Below are positions 48,046 to 59,398 of a stretch of 64,000 nt of DNA, in pieces. The translations under genes were made by a program, and so were the position numbers. Numbering within the stretch: the stretch's first letter is position 1; every line of letters begins with the position of its first letter. The DNA is from Fistularia commersonii (taxonomy: Eukaryota > Chordata > Actinopteri > Syngnathiformes > Fistulariidae). The notes beneath the pieces were generated by a model that was not told where the DNA came from, ran no database searches, and saw nothing but the letters and a program-made list of their open reading frames with translations. The stretch lies in contig JBBMNZ010000001.1 of NCBI GenBank assembly GCA_037954325.1, positions 5,924,874 to 5,988,873 of the forward strand, given 5' to 3'.

Positions 48046-49380
48046 TATTATTACATTTACTTTCTTATCCAAAAGTGTAAGCACACATCGGGGAAAAAAA
48101 AAAGAAATAGGAAAAATCGCACTGCACAGGCAAGGGTGTAGTATGGAGATTGCATCATGAGTGCTCCTACAAGAGATGCATGTATTGGCTTTGTTTTGGG
48201 TTGTTCTTGTGATCTTTGCTGAAGCTTGTACTGTATCTTAGATTGCTTGTACAGGGCAAAACAACATTTCATGACTGATAAATGAAGCCCAAAGCAATGT
48301 TATGGGTTAGCTGGCAGACTAGAGGGCAGAAGTGTTGGTTAGTTAGTTGGTTAGTTTCAGCTGTTCCCTTGTTGTATGGACACTATCCCTTTACTGTTTT
48401 AAGAGACCGGATGGAATGAAATGAGCCAAAGAGAGGTACACCTGAAAGTGGTGTTTTTCATCCTTGCAGTGACTTTATAAGTTATGCCAATCTCAATCTC
48501 TGCAAGACTGTGAGGTTATCTGGCAGGACCTGGGTATCACCGGAGTAGTAATGGTATGAGAAACAATGGTTGCAGATTATAGCACCAAGTTGGACTGAGA
48601 AGGGGACCGAGCACTGACCCTTGAAGCCTCCCATGGATAAGCTGTACAAGATGGAAAATCTGAGCCCTTTGAGCGAGAAGAGGATTAACCATGTTAAAAT
48701 CAGCTGTCAGGCCTATTATCAACAGAGCTGAGGACTGACAAGCATCTGGAGCCAAACCCAGAGATTCAACCACTAACAATAAAAGGTTTCCTCCATTGAC
48801 TACACTGATAAGCCATAAACATTAAATACACTGACACCTGTCAGTGGGTGGATCATATTAGTCAGTAAATAAAAATTGATGTCAAATTTGCAGAGTTCAA
48901 GGCTCACAGTTAAAGAGATGATTTTAGGGTCACAAAAATTAGACTTGGGCTCCAAGTTCCCGCAGAGCGTAATTGAGGATCTTTGGGATGTACTTCATCC
49001 CACTTTACATACTTTACACCTGTTCCACGAAGGCTTCACCTCAGAAATTCAAAGGATCCAAATAACTGCCAACTACTGCCAAACATACTACTGCCTACTG
49101 TCATCCGATGCAACAGCTTATCTTCAAAACACAACTAGTCAGTTATGGTTCCACGAGATGGAGGTGATGGTGATCTCATGGCTGATGTGTGTGGATATTT
49201 GATGACTGTCAGGGGTGACACCTTTACAGAGCAATGCCTGTAAATTGTAAGCGTTCAGAATTGTTTTGCTAATTGGGAGGACACAGTGGTCCTTTTGTAG
49301 GAAGTCAATCAGAAGTGAAAGGCCCTAAATTGGCTGGTGCAACCCAGTCCTGTTGTGTGACATCTTGTTTGTTTCGACAG

Positions 49381-49525
49381 GCTCCACGGGCAACTTTACA
49401 GCCTACCAGTTACATAACACTGGTTCTGGCCTCCCGCAGGGTGAGACGCAGGCCAGCGCTCAAGCCATCCAGAAACATGGAGACAAAGCCTTGCAAAAGA
49501 GGGAGCTGTACTTGATGAAGAACAG
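49381..49525 (+). CDS. bZIP gene, coding exon (Q2 end and start of basic region)
   Basis: A 145-nt exon, acceptor TTTCGACAG, donor GTAGAG, ending in phase 2. It encodes GSTGNFTAYQLHNTGSGLPQ, a linker, then ALQKRELYLMKN. KREL-LMKN is the start of the CREB/CREM basic region, and the break inside the following Arg codon is the family's conserved intron position. Confidence 0.9.
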
Positions 49526-50789
49526 GTAGAGAGCAAACATTCTCACCCCTTGAAGGCGGGCATTCAAATTTGAGTATCACATATCTGTGTCACAGCTTGT
49601 TTGCTGATATTAGCCGCCACTAGGATATCAGTAGTAGTCAGCTTTCCTGAAGGGCAGGAAGCTAACAACTGTCCTTTTTTATTTTGCTCTTCAGGAAAAG
49701 ATCCCTGACTTTTTTTCAAGTAGCAAGTAAGTCAGACTGATAACACTTTCTGTACTTATTGCTTGTTGCCTGTTGGAAGATGATGCGCTGGCAAACAGAT
49801 GAATCTCTCGGGATGTTTTCGTCCTTGTTAGTGCACATTTAAGGCCATCACAAGAGAATAACAAGAACTCTCCGCTATTATACAGAATTTAAATGTATCA
49901 CTGGACTTTCGAGACTTTAAAATCACTCGAGTATTTAAAATCACTTTAATTTCATACCTTAAGCAGGAAAGGGCAACTTATTTGTAATGACTGTAAAGAC
50001 CCTACGGTTGAAAATGTATACTGCAGAGTCATTGGCACAAATATTCTATGGTAAACTGTCAATAATAGAATATTTACTTTTCTTTAAAAATGAAGGAGGA
50101 AAGACTTATACTGTACGTTGTAACTATTGTGTTCAAGGATATAATTCATAGTACACTGGAGAGACTATTTCAAAGGATATGCAGTTTTTTCACATTTATT
50201 TTTATTTTTCAATTTTGGAAGGGAAGGTGATCCGCACAGGGGAATCAACATTTTAAATATAGGCTAAATTTTTACATTGGTTTGCTTTCTTCACTTTGAA
50301 TACGCCACTCACACACATTACTAAAAGAAAGTATGAAGTACATCATTGTCGTGTAGTATTTTGTTTAGATAGAATCTGCTGTTTTCGGTATATGTAAAAC
50401 ATAAATTTAGGTATATTTGATAGATGGAGTTGTTCATATCACACAGGCCATCTTTGATATTTCGTTTGCTGATATGGCTAGCATGATGCAGCAGTGATAA
50501 CTCCCGCACTAAAATACAATTTTTGGACATCCCCATGTTTCTTGTGTCCAACAACAGGTTCATGTTGTTGTCAGTGCATCTGCCCAAATAAGAACAACTA
50601 AAAAGATTTTCTTTCAAAATAAAAATAGTGATGAAATCTCTTGGTCAGTATGAGATACCTCTGTACCAATGTAATCTGTCGACCTTTCGTAGTGGAATGA
50701 AAAAGAGGTTTCAGTGTCTCTTCAAGTTTTGAGTCGATTTAGACAAGACTATGGTGCCAAGAGGGACAAAGCTTATTTGTTTGATATTA

Positions 50790-50908
50790 CACTCATGGCC
50801 AAAAGTTTTGAGAATGACACAACCATAGAAACATCTGGCAAACACCTAAAAACCCTGAAGGAACAGATTTTGTGAAAGTGTCATTCTCAAAACTTTTGGC
50901 CATGACTG
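50790..50908. mobile_element. Short Tc1-like MITE, CATGGCCAAAAGTTTTGAGAA type
   Basis: Left end ACTCATGGCCAAAAGTTTTG and right end CAAAACTTTTGGCCATGACT are near-perfect inverted copies of about 30 bp around a 60-bp centre. It lies in the intron between the last two bZIP exons and can fold into a hairpin. Confidence 0.85.
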
Positions 50909-51432
50909 TATACACATAGCACACTAAGCTGCTGAACCCAACCAGAAAACAAGTGTTCTAGGCTTCTTGGGGATAAAGTGCCTTTAGCATGTTAAAAAAG
51001 ATTTAATTTCAGCAGGTCTGGAGCAGATTAAGCCATTTTCCATTGTTTCTCATGAGACAAGTTGTTGTGTATAAACATTTCAGTTTAAGAGCAACATTTA
51101 GCATCAAGTACAATTGATGCTTACTGTACCACTCTATTGTTGCCTACTATCCAACTAAAGAAGGGTTTGGGTGCCCTCAGTGTCAGCCTGACCAGAAGTA
51201 CTAGCAGTATAAAAGTAGCTGCATAAAACTTGAATACGTGGACAAGACTCAAAGTCTGTGTTCGGTAATCAGCAGTGCTGATTCTGGTTCTGTATGTGGA
51301 CCCATACTGTTTTCAGTATTTCTTACAATTTCGCTGTGCACGAAATCCGATTCCTTGAAATACTCAACTTGTTCAAATGTGTGATAATCCTGAACGCGGG
51401 TCACCCCTGAGAGAGCCTTGAACAAGAGGTCT

Positions 51433-51437
<5 letters not shown>

Positions 51438-51464
<27 letters not shown>
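51438..51464 (+). repeat. T27 homopolymer before the last bZIP exon
   Basis: An uninterrupted run of about 27 T ending 13 nt before the acceptor AG of the bZIP exon. It serves as an extreme polypyrimidine tract. Confidence 0.9.
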
Positions 51465-51477
51465 CATGTAATGGTAG

Positions 51478-51622
51478 GGAAGCTGCCCAGAAGTACCGGC
51501 GCAAGAAGTCAGAATATGTGAGATGCCTGGAGAACCGTCTGGCTGAGCTTGAAAAGCAGAACAAGGCTCTGACTGAGGAGTTTGCGGCCTTGAAAAACGT
51601 CAATCGACACAAAGCTCAGTGA
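51478..51622 (+). CDS. bZIP gene, last coding exon (basic region and zipper)
   Basis: A 145-nt exon ending in TGA. It encodes REAAQKYRRKKSEYVRCLEN, then RLAELEKQNKALTEE and FAALKNVNRHKAQ. Heptad leucines are L-x6-L-x6-L-x6-L, and the polar Asn in the zipper is kept. The usual Cys of the NxxAAxxC motif is Tyr, as in ATF4-type basic regions. The acceptor follows a run of 27 T. The 3' UTR probably continues to about 52.2 kb. Confidence 0.93.
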
Positions 51623-53879
51623 CTCCTTCAATGCGAGGGCCAAACGAGGGTGTTAGCGTCCATGGCCCCGGGCTGAGCGTGTTGTTCAGTGGTGTCGGAT
51701 GCTACTATTCAAAGGGAATCGCTGACATTCAAAACAGAAGAACAATACACAAAAGTCTTAATGGTGCACAGAACTGCGCTTGCACACCTTTGGGACTTTT
51801 ATTTTGCCTTTACACAAACACATTTATCTCTAAAAATGTAAATGCAAAATATAACTGGACATATTAAGCAAACATAAAAAGGCAACAACTATTTTCTCAT
51901 TTTAATATGTTGTTAGCCCCATGTTAGTGAGCATTCCCCTGCGAAGGTAGACATCCACCTCACAGATTTAGCCAGTCGAGATGATGACTTAGCTATGGAC
52001 GGTGAGCCGGACACAACCACATCACTGTCACCCGCGTTCAACGCACCAACTGCCTGCGGCTATACTGTTAGTGGCACTATGGTTTGGTGCTCCACGATGA
52101 AACCCCAAAGATTACAGGGCCGTTTTATTGTCACTGTGTACGCACACCTGCAGAGTAATCAGGTATGCCGAGATGCTGAACATGTCAGGTGGATGGATGT
52201 GCTCCATTAAAAAGGGTAAATGTTTGCTAACATGTAGTTTGGGAAATTTAAGATGGATATTTGTTGGATTTTGCTTTTAGCCTGAATGGACAGGGTAGAC
52301 AGATCTTACTCCGAAATAACAAAACAAATGGTGTGAAGCCAAATGTGTTTAAAAAATATTTTTCACTGGATATATTTGTATTTATTCAATTCAGATCTCC
52401 ATGTATTTAAACAGGAAAGTAATTATCTTAATTTTGCAGCTGACTTGTAGATTTAAGTAGTTTAACAAAAAAAATATATTATAATATATCACAGTTATAC
52501 ATTATATATTATAGTATCTTCTCTTCGCATGTTTTTTCATGGTTTGGCTGGTCCTGCAACTTATACTCAGATGCGACTTATAAATTAAACTACATAATTT
52601 CACATATTGATTCTTTTTACACTGACAGCTTGAGAGCATGATCTGGGCTTTTGTGCCAATATCTGCTACTCCTATTACTCCTGTAGCACTGAAAATGTAA
52701 AATTCAAACATCAACAACTTATAAATACAACTGAGAAAGATTGTGTCCTCTATGACGGATGTTTAATTTCCGGTTAAAGAATCCACAGCCAGTCGGTGTC
52801 ACCAGTCGAGATCTATAAAAAGCCTGTAACTAGCTCATGATACAAACATCATGACACAAATTCTTAATGGACTCAAAACCCTCGTTCAATGCGCTATCCG
52901 ACAAACCTGTCTCAGACAGACTGGGTTCAATTAACCCAACAGTCCCTGAAGCGCAACACTCAACCAGGTGACAGGGAGGAGAGAGACATTTTGATCAGTT
53001 TCCCCCAAAGTCAAAAACAAAGCTTGCGCCGATCAATGGGAAGCACCTACGTCAAAGTCTGGTTGATTGTAGAGAGAAGCACCTTTCATTTGAAGTCATA
53101 ATGATTTTTGATCGCGGTGCTTTCGACAAAAGCAGTCAGCTGTCAATACCTGGCAGACGGTATGCAGAGGAACGAGTCAATCACCGCGCAGGCCATTGGA
53201 TATTTGTTAAAAGCAAACAGTTAATGGTAATAGATTTCCTTAAGGGCAGAGAGTGGGCCTGAGGATTTAAAATCCACCCTACAATGGACCGTTCAATTAC
53301 CACTGACCAATCCCCAACGACCAAGCACTCTGCACTTGTTCAATATGAGTGACTTGAAAACGACCAGAGTCAAAAGACCCCCCTGAAAATCTTCTACGAA
53401 ACGGCATGGCTGATAAGTTATCAGTCTTGGGAAATTAATACATCTGTTATCAAAGAACACATACATCTGGACACAATGAATGTGTACCAGGTGGTTGAAT
53501 AGTACTGCTGTTAAATATTGTAATATCCAATAGCAGTACTACACACTAGATCTGTGTATTAATTATTCATTGGGTGGCTTAAGAGCCAAGTACATGTTTT
53601 CCTGATGCCGTTTGTGGGAGCTGGTAGTCTTGAGTCAAACTGAATTCTTGGGCTGTACTGAAAAGTCATGATGGGTACACTAACCTCAATACTGCCCGGT
53701 GTTAACTTTTTAAAATTCTCCTGGTTCGCTCCTGCCTTGGCAAATTTGGAGGGTGAAACATTGTTGTGTCACAAAACTGTAAAAGAAAGCCAAGTGAAGT
53801 CGCTGGACAGAAACACTGCACCCACAGCATGACGTTTCAATCCAGTGCAAGACTTCAGTTTAAGTTAACACTTTTTTAA

Positions 53880-54345
53880 TTCATGTATGCCTTATGTTCG
53901 TAAGACCTTATGTTCCCGGCAGAGAGCTGCGTTCCTCTAATACAAACCTTTTGCTCGCTCTAAGCGATCTCAGGCAAAACTGTTCTCAGTTCTACTACCT
54001 CAGTGGTGGAACAAACTCCCAGAAGCAACAAGACTAGCATTATCTCTCTCAACCTTCAAGAAACAGGTAAAAACGTTTCTCTTTCAGGACTTTTTACTGC
54101 GCTGATGCCCCAGATGAGGTTGGCAGCAAGTTAGGCTATGCAGTGTGTGTGTGTGTGTGTGTACGTTTGTGTGTCTCTGTCCAAAAAAAAAAAAAAAAAC
54201 CCTCACTAACCCAAGCTTACTGTTCTGTATATTTCCTGTGCATCGTGTATTTGCAAGTGTATTTGCAGTCCCTATGTCCTCTATTGTAAGCCGCTTTGGA
54301 TAAAAGCGTCTGCCAAATGCAATGTAATGTAATGTAATGTATGCA
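53880..54345 (+). mobile_element. 3' end of an L2-like LINE with pentamer tail
   Basis: The + strand translates, with frame breaks, as the C-terminus of an L2-clade reverse transcriptase (a WWNKLPEAT-like stretch then TFKKQVKTFLFQ). It continues through a GT repeat and the common fish tail AAGCCGCTTTGGATAAAAGC and ends in (AATGT)n at about 54318-54342. Confidence 0.7.
54142..54163. repeat. (GT)n microsatellite
   Basis: About 11 GT units inside the 3' part of the L2-like LINE. Confidence 0.9.
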
Positions 54346-56689
54346 CATTGTAGCCCAAAATGGAATTCCCCTGGATGGTGTTGGTTGAGGGCACTTTTTA
54401 TCTGGCCACCCGCTGCACAATCACACATTACTTGCCCCAGGCCAGCTCCCCCATACATCCACTTTGCCATGCCCTCTGTAATGGCCCCTTCCCCTTCCCT
54501 CCCCGCTAACCCCACCCAAAAGACACTGCCGGCAGACGGAAGACATTTGACCCAAGTGGAGCAGGAGCTGGGCCATCTGTACAACTTCTATCAGTTTTCT
54601 GAGACTGCTAATACTGCTGTAAGGACTGCAAATCATGACCATCCTCATAATTATAAGGGCTTCACTTGTAAATGTGTGTCAGAAACTGTGAATTGATAAA
54701 CCTGCTGGCTGTGTCAAAACATCTTGTCTTCCTCATTCTGAGATATAACTATTTATACTGATAATTATGATTTTAAAACAATGACAACTCGACTGTCAGT
54801 TAATCTCTGACAAGCAAGATTCCTGTCATCCTTAGCTAGCTAATAGTACAGTGGGTAAAAGAGAAAAGGGAAAAAATACAGGTGCCGGGATAAATTTGGA
54901 AGGATAACCCACTGTAAAGACACAGAAGACAGACTTTAGTTTTGAAAATACAGTAGCTTATTGATCAGTAGCATTTCACCAGGGGATGTAGCAGTGCTAC
55001 TAAAGAGGAAATTCATGCCTAAAGTAACTACCACAGCAACAGTAAGGTGTGTGCCTGTGTGTGTCTGTGCATGTCGTTCTGGTAATTTTAACATTATGAG
55101 ATAATGAGTGCAAAAATGTACTACTATGCATTTAGCAGTATTCTTTTGGGGGGAACAAAAAAAACTTATGAAAGAGGAAGGGGGGATAGAGCCACAGCAC
55201 AGTCGCAGTCTTGTGAGGCCCTAAAAAGAAATACACAGCTGAGGAGAAACAATCTCCTCCTTTCTTAAGGGGGTGAAGGTCTGGAGACACCACATGATAA
55301 ATTCATGGCTTGAAAAGAGGGGAAACACAAGCACCTCCAGGTATAAAGAAAACAAAAGCAATTTGTGTCTAAAAAATATACAAAAAGCTGAACAGAGCAT
55401 GATATGAAACCGCCACTTGTTGACTTTTCATTCTGATGTCGTTACTACTGGGCTGATATTGAGACGTTTTTTGTAATCCATCCATCCATCCATCCATTCA
55501 AACTTGTCCCCTGATTTTTTGCCCGATTTTACCCAGTTAGGCTGATCCAGTACCAATCAGCACTAATTGGGGGGCCATGGGCGTGGCTAGTTGGCAAAGA
55601 AATCAGATAGTGCGCAAGGGTTAAAGACCCTGACCTGATCTTGGTCGTTGTCAAACATGTTTGCATTTTTGAGCCGACTCAACGGGGCAGTGCGTGCTGA
55701 TAACCCACCCGACTGCGAACGCATGATGCCAACCACCAATGAAAAAGCATCTAGGACACAGGCAATACCATCAGTAGACAAAGAAAACGGGAATTAGCGG
55801 TTAACATCGATGGCAAACAGCGATGGAGGGAGGGGGCCGCGCAGAGCAGATAGCTGCGCAAACAAAAGCAACAACCGTCTGTTTGTCCTACATGTTTGCT
55901 CACCCTCCAAACAGTCACTCCCATACTCATGGTCACTCTGGCCCGAGTGTGATGCCTTCAGTTGGTCTTGACCAATCATGTCTCCTCAGACGCTGTGAAA
56001 TATCTGATCCTCAGTCTTTCAGTCTTTGTAAAAAAAAATTAAAAGAAAAATCTGCTGGAGCCAGTCGAGTAGTGTGAAGTCTCGGTATCATCTGTAACCA
56101 CGGTCATAGTTGTGCAGTGTGTCAGAAGCTTATGACACAGCAGGAAAGATATATGAAACCATCTAAAGTAAGTTGAGATTTGTTTGAAGAGTGCAGGGTG
56201 GTAAAGTCTCATTGTCATTTGTGTATTGAAGAACACAAACAGCAGCAACGCCCTGCACTGCTTCTGTTTGACCATGAGAATAGACCCTCCCAGATTAGTG
56301 TTTCGTGCACGCTGTTAAATCACAGAGGCAAATAAAATAAAGCTCTTTCCAGTGGAAGAAAATGCTGCTACACCCACTTGGTTTAGGAAACACCAACTAA
56401 ATCCATCATAGATAAACATGTGTTCTCAACACAGCAACAGTTTTAAACGGTGGGGAAAAGAAAATCACTGGGAACTACAAGAAATTAAGATTAAAAAAAA
56501 TGTGTGTAAACGTGTCTTGTGTCAAGTTTCCTGAGTAACCACCAGCCTGTCGTCTGTTGACAGAAAAACAGACACAAACAAATACAGCTGGCTAACCAGC
56601 TAGCTGAGAAAGGGGAGTGCTATTGTGTGAGAAGAGGTGAGGACCACCGGGACCTGCATGCCCTCCATTCCGGACATCCAAACGCTGTG

Positions 56690-56890
56690 TGTCCTGAGCA
56701 GGGGGCATCATCAGCGAGTCTGGTTCGATTCCCGGCTCCTCCTTGTGTGTTGAAGTGTTGTTGAGCAAGACACTTAACCTCTGACTGCTCCCCTGGCGCT
56801 GATAGATGGCAGCGAACTGCTCATGGTTCATCCATGGTGGGTTAAACCCAGAGAGGGAATTTCCCGCGAGGGATTAATAGAGTAGAAATT
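56690..56890 (+). repeat. SINE-like interspersed repeat
   Basis: Contains GGTTCGATTCCC, like a tRNA B box, then TTGAGCAAGACACTTAACC and a tail with GGAATTTCCCGCGAGGGATT, sequences shared by many dispersed fish repeats. No clear A box; family unnamed. Confidence 0.5.
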
Positions 56891-57759
56891 ATTATAACTC
56901 TCCAGATCCCTTTTAATTTTTCCACTTCATGATGCTCTGCTGCTGTAGACTTTTAATATACTTTGCATTTAATTCTGTGCTGAGGAATGATGGGATTTTG
57001 TTCTTTGTTCACTTGTTGAACACTGAATGACGATAAAGCCTGCCAAGCAACTTATCAATACTGACTGACCACAGAAGCGAAACCATGAGTGAATCTACTA
57101 GATGAGAGGTGGTTGATAATGTGACCCATCCTTATTCACAAGGAGAATTCCACCGGCTCTTCTGGGGTCTTCAGTCCTGGACGAGCGGCCTCAGAACTCC
57201 TCCTCGGCCAAACAGTAGCACTGTCACTTCAGATCCGTTGTCGATATACAGTTTTTGCCTTTAGCAAAGTGCAGCCGCCCCATCCAGCACCCAATGCTTA
57301 TTCCAGTTACAAGGCCAGACATGAGACACTAAAAGTTTCATAGCTGCTCACTTAAGGCCTGAAGCTCTACTTTTTAACTGGCTACAATCACACTCTAACT
57401 CCCTGGCTGATGCACCGTGTTGGTGAACCGGAAGGAAAAAGCGGTTTTGAAGACAAAAAGGAGAGGAAGGGAAGGATTACTGATCCAGACGCTGTGGCCT
57501 TTGCATTTAGAACTCGATTAGAAAGATTCCTGAAATACCTCTGAAGGATTTCCTTTGGCAGATGCTTTGCAAACGCATCCCATCATAATTACACCGTCCA
57601 CAACTCTGCTTCTAAGTTCTACAGAATTTCTGCTTTTCACTAACATGTGTTCCTGCTCCCTGTCAGTGTGTTACTGCATAGGAACATCCGCTGTTACACA
57701 GAAAAAAAACACGCCATGGACTTTTTTCTTTTCTTTTTTTTTTCTTTTGCTCAACATAC

Positions 57760-57849
57760 CTTTCCCAGTGTAATGTCGGGGAGTCCAGATTTTTTTAAAA
57801 ACAAGGCAGCTTCTGTAGGTCCCACCCGCCCTGTGTTCCCAGGATCCAC
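57760..57849 (-). CDS. eps15l1: eps15l1 coding exon 3 (EH1)
   Basis: A 90-nt exon encoding residues 24-53. It begins VDPGNTGRVG and contains FLKKSGLPD, typical of the first EF-hand-like loop and second helix of EH1. Acceptor CCCAG, donor GTATGT, phase 0 at both ends. The next exon lies 19.4 kb away. Confidence 0.96.
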
Positions 57850-57946
57850 CTGGGAACAAAAGCACCATGACAAGCCGTAAATACACTGTGCTTTACACCA
57901 TACTTGACCAAAAATTAGGAACTGTTCTGCATACTGTTGTCCTTAC

Positions 57947-57988
57947 CTGTCTGTAGAAGTTCTCAAACACAGGGTTCCCGCTCGACAA
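57947..57988 (-). CDS. eps15l1: eps15l1 coding exon 2 (start of EH1)
   Basis: A 42-nt exon encoding residues 10-23, LSSGNPVFENFYRQ, with a CACAG acceptor and GTAAGG donor, both phase 0. This matches the first helix of EH domain 1 in EPS15 family proteins. Confidence 0.95.
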
Positions 57989-59371
57989 CTGTGACGGAGA
58001 AAGAGAACATAACTTAACCTTGACAATTTATATTTTATTGTATTTCTTATTCTCCATCTTTCCTACTATTTCTTATTATTGTTATTTTTTGCTTGAAACT
58101 CTGGCACAACAATTCCCTTCGGGATAAATAAAGTTGTTCTTATCTTATCTTAACTGAGCCGGCCATTTGAGGCTACGAGGCCCTGCCATTACAAGCATTG
58201 GTGCAGTGTCAAAAATGTTGATTAGGGCCTCAGATGTAATTATTTCTGCCACAAAGAAAAGTCTAATTTCACCATGAAGGGATGTTTATTTCTCCTGCTG
58301 CAATAGTTACAGTGAGGCAGCATACATGCACTTCTACGAGTGATATACTTAATTATACATTTGACGTATTGTCAGTTCAAGCAAATCTATTTATCCTACT
58401 TTTGTTTTTGTATTTAAGACTCTGGGTTGATTCAAGGTTAATGTTGAATTGGCAATTACTGGATTGCAACATATAGAAATTTATTGACACTTAACTGCAT
58501 AATGATTTATTTTAGTCTCTGCACTTCTGCCTGCTGCAGATCATACATAATGTTACTTAAGGGAGGTTTAAAATGCAATAGTGTTTCTGTATTGTTTTTC
58601 TGCAGTACAGGGTATGGATACTACATCCAAAACAGTATAACCAGGGATGAGCTCAAATTTCATTTCAGTGACTGCTGACGTTACTCATCCGTCAAGAAAG
58701 CGAGCGTCCGGCCCACGATCAATATAGACAACACGAAACAACTGCACTGGCATCGAATTACTAAGAGCTGCTGCAGAGAGGATAATAATAATAAGACAAA
58801 TGGTTACATCACTTATCCACAAACAGAGGACAAAAGCTACGCTCGCAAGCTGACTCACTTCAGCATCCCTCAGCCACCCAGGCTAGCCGCTGTTAGCCTG
58901 CTTGCTAGTCACATCGGCGTTCATTCCCATCCTTAGCTATCCCATATAGCCCGGTATCAATGCTAAGCTAGCACAGCCTTGGTAACTCAAGTAACATTAT
59001 CATTATCCGTGAACGGAATTGCTTGTGTACGTGCCACAAGGCACCTGCTTTGCGTTTCGGTGACATATCCGCTCCGCGTCCGTGTTGTAAATGAGTAAAC
59101 AGCCGTTTAACTGCATGTCATGTCGTATGTAAATAGCTACAGTTAGCCAGCTGGGACTAGCAAGCCCGCAACCTAACGGTGTCATACGGCAATAATGCTA
59201 GGCCTAGTCCGACCCTCTGGCCCCCTTATTTCTGGCTGTATTTCAGAACGGGCACACGTCTTTTAAAAATAAAATAAACCGAGAACGCAATAAGAGGGCC
59301 GTCGTGTATTTTGCCTCGAATTGTCCAAGCACCGGCGTGAGGCTTAGAGTGTTAAAACGCAGCATCCCTAC
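57989..59371 (-). other. eps15l1 intron 1
   Basis: The part next to exon 1 (about 58680-59370) is CpG-richer and non-repetitive, likely part of the promoter/CpG island. The other part is AT-rich with a fish repeat tail (GGGATAAATAAAGTTGTTCT at 58117-58141). No coding sequence seen. Confidence 0.5.
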
Positions 59372-59398
59372 CTGAGTGAAAGATGTGAGGGCTGCCAT
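59372..59398 (-). CDS. eps15l1: eps15l1 coding exon 1 (start codon)
   Basis: Encodes residues 1-9, MAALTSFTQ, then a GTAGGG donor in phase 0. The ATG was chosen because it is the only one in frame with exon 2 here, and the family also starts with M-A-A. The flanking upstream sequence is CpG-rich, as expected for a housekeeping promoter. Confidence 0.88.

Larger units (their letters stand above)
44215..51622 (+). other. Nested CREB/CREM/ATF1-family bZIP gene inside eps15l1 intron 3
   Basis: Seen: four exons (44215-44379, 45821-45958, 49381-49525, 51478-51622) with GT/AG borders join in phases 1, 1, 2. From the first in-frame ATG (44265) they give exactly 180 residues and a TGA. The C-terminus is a bZIP: KRELYLMKNREAAQKYRRKK then EYVRCLENR and four heptad leucines. 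Known: in CREB/CREM/ATF1 an intron splits the bZIP just after LMKN, exactly as here. A YQL...SGLPQG segment before the bZIP resembles the CREB/CREM Q2 end. No kinase-inducible domain (RRPSY) is visible. The true 5' exon was not found, so the protein may be longer. An ATTAAA at 52206 is a possible polyA signal. Exact orthology is uncertain. Confidence 0.88.
38349..57759 (-). other. eps15l1 intron 3 (19.4 kb) hosting an antisense gene
   Basis: Contains the + strand bZIP gene (44.2-52.2 kb), a hAT fragment with an inserted L1 piece (41860-42480), an RTE LINE piece (46930-48045), a short MITE (50790-50908) and the 3' end of an L2-like LINE (53880-54345). Other stretches (38350-40600, 42500-44200, 48050-49250, 52300-53870, 54350-57750) show no supported gene. 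Confidence 0.7.
6925..59398 (-). other. eps15l1: eps15l1 gene locus, 25 coding exons (EPS15-like 1 endocytic adaptor)
   Basis: Seen: 25 exons with GT/AG borders and compatible phases give one 953-residue reading frame from ATG (59398) to TGA (6925). Domain order is EH1 (about 10-100), EH2 (125-215), EH3 (270-365), coiled coil (about 405-600), a DPF region (622-890, 19 DPF motifs), a PxLPxK proline-rich patch near 820, and a C-terminal UIM. Known for the family: EPS15/EPS15L1 scaffold clathrin-coated pits; EH domains bind NPF peptides, DPF motifs bind the AP-2 alpha appendage, and UIMs bind ubiquitinated cargo such as EGFR. The LVYRALEKEPVP and PPSKRKK segment after EH2 favours EPS15L1 over EPS15. 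No frameshift or stop was found. Intron 3 (19.4 kb) hosts an antisense bZIP gene. Fish may have two copies; I cannot tell a from b. Confidence 0.96.

Noticed and set aside
54084..54584. 166-residue minus-strand ORF
   Set aside because: It runs antisense through the L2-like LINE tail and a GT repeat; no domain seen.
56700..56780. Possible tRNA gene (GGTTCGATTCCC)
   Set aside because: Only a B-box-like motif; no A box or cloverleaf. Fits a SINE-like repeat better.
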